A stretch of 5,124 nt of DNA from an uncultured Sutterella sp. (GTDB lineage: Bacteria; Pseudomonadota; Gammaproteobacteria; Burkholderiales; Burkholderiaceae_F): positions 1 through 5,124 of the forward strand of contig USHK01000116.1 of NCBI GenBank assembly GCA_900554375.1, written 5' to 3'. Made by a program: the position numbers and the translations under genes. Positions 5,097 to 5,124 of the stretch are shown piece by piece. Below the pieces are notes generated by a model, which did no database searches, was not told the origin of the DNA, and saw only the letters and a program-made list of their open reading frames with translations. Position 1 is the stretch's first letter; the number at the start of each line of letters is the position of its first letter.

Positions 5097-5124
5097 ACCC
5101 CTCCGTCCTCCGCTTAGTTCAGGA
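5072..5124 (+). CDS. Partial response regulator (N-terminus), cut by window end
   Basis: An ATG at 5072, overlapping the last 25 bases of the kinase pseudogene in another frame, opens 17 codons: MYSSSEPIDPSVLRLVQ. The V-L-R-L-V start matches the first beta strand of a receiver domain, just before the acidic pair. A regulator overlapping the 3' end of its kinase gene is the usual order for TtrS/TtrR-type pairs. The phosphoacceptor Asp and output domain are off the window, so the call rests on context and a short match. If intact, the regulator would be orphaned by its broken kinase. Confidence 0.5.
   Translation, partial: MYSSSEPIDPSVLRLVQ

Noticed and set aside
1..5124. CRISPR array, tRNA or rRNA gene
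   Set aside because: No regularly spaced repeats, tRNA cloverleaf motifs or rRNA-like conserved blocks were seen on either strand.

Overview
This looks like the end of a short-read contig from a bacterial (probably gut-associated) genome or metagenome. Bases 1-49 are not organism DNA: they are a P7/i7/Nextera read-2 adapter ending in the Tn5 mosaic end. The best taxonomic clue is the TtrS-like sensor kinase/response regulator pair at the right edge, with its ELRQPL H-box style. This suggests a proteobacterium, perhaps a gut Burkholderiales such as the Sutterellaceae, but that is a low-confidence inference.

The core of the window is a nested mobile element on the minus strand. A group IIC intron starts at 3985 with GTGCGCC and ends near 600. 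Just upstream of its 5' end is a small intrinsic-terminator-like hairpin with a T-rich tail, the classic group IIC insertion site. A hairpin loop in intron domain I carries AAAGAA, which pairs perfectly with the last six bases of the 5' exon (TTCTTT). The intron encodes a 427-aa reverse transcriptase/maturase without an endonuclease domain (671-1954). It is followed by a well-formed domain V (636-667) and a long perfect hairpin in the domain VI position (606-637).

An IS110-family element (about 2.2-3.7 kb) sits inside domain I of that intron. Its transposase is at 2547-3650. The 11-bp arms of one domain I stem (3715-3725 and 2213-2223) lie on either side of the insertion and are perfect complements, so both flanks belong to one intron. 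The IS has a very short 5' leader and about 310 nt of 3' non-coding DNA. This is the layout of the IS1111 subgroup, whose guide (bridge/seek) RNA is expected in the 3' non-coding end.

Right of the intron, on the plus strand, is the decayed remnant of a TtrS-like sensor histidine kinase (4017-5096). It has lost most of its periplasmic sensor domain and carries an in-frame stop, two frameshifts and an Asn in place of the phospho-accepting His. The first 17 codons of a probable partner response regulator overlap its 3' end and run off the window. Left of the intron, on the minus strand, is the 5' part of an unidentified gene, possibly a tyrosine recombinase, cut off by the adapter. Overall the region is a graveyard and landing zone for mobile DNA next to a dying two-component system.
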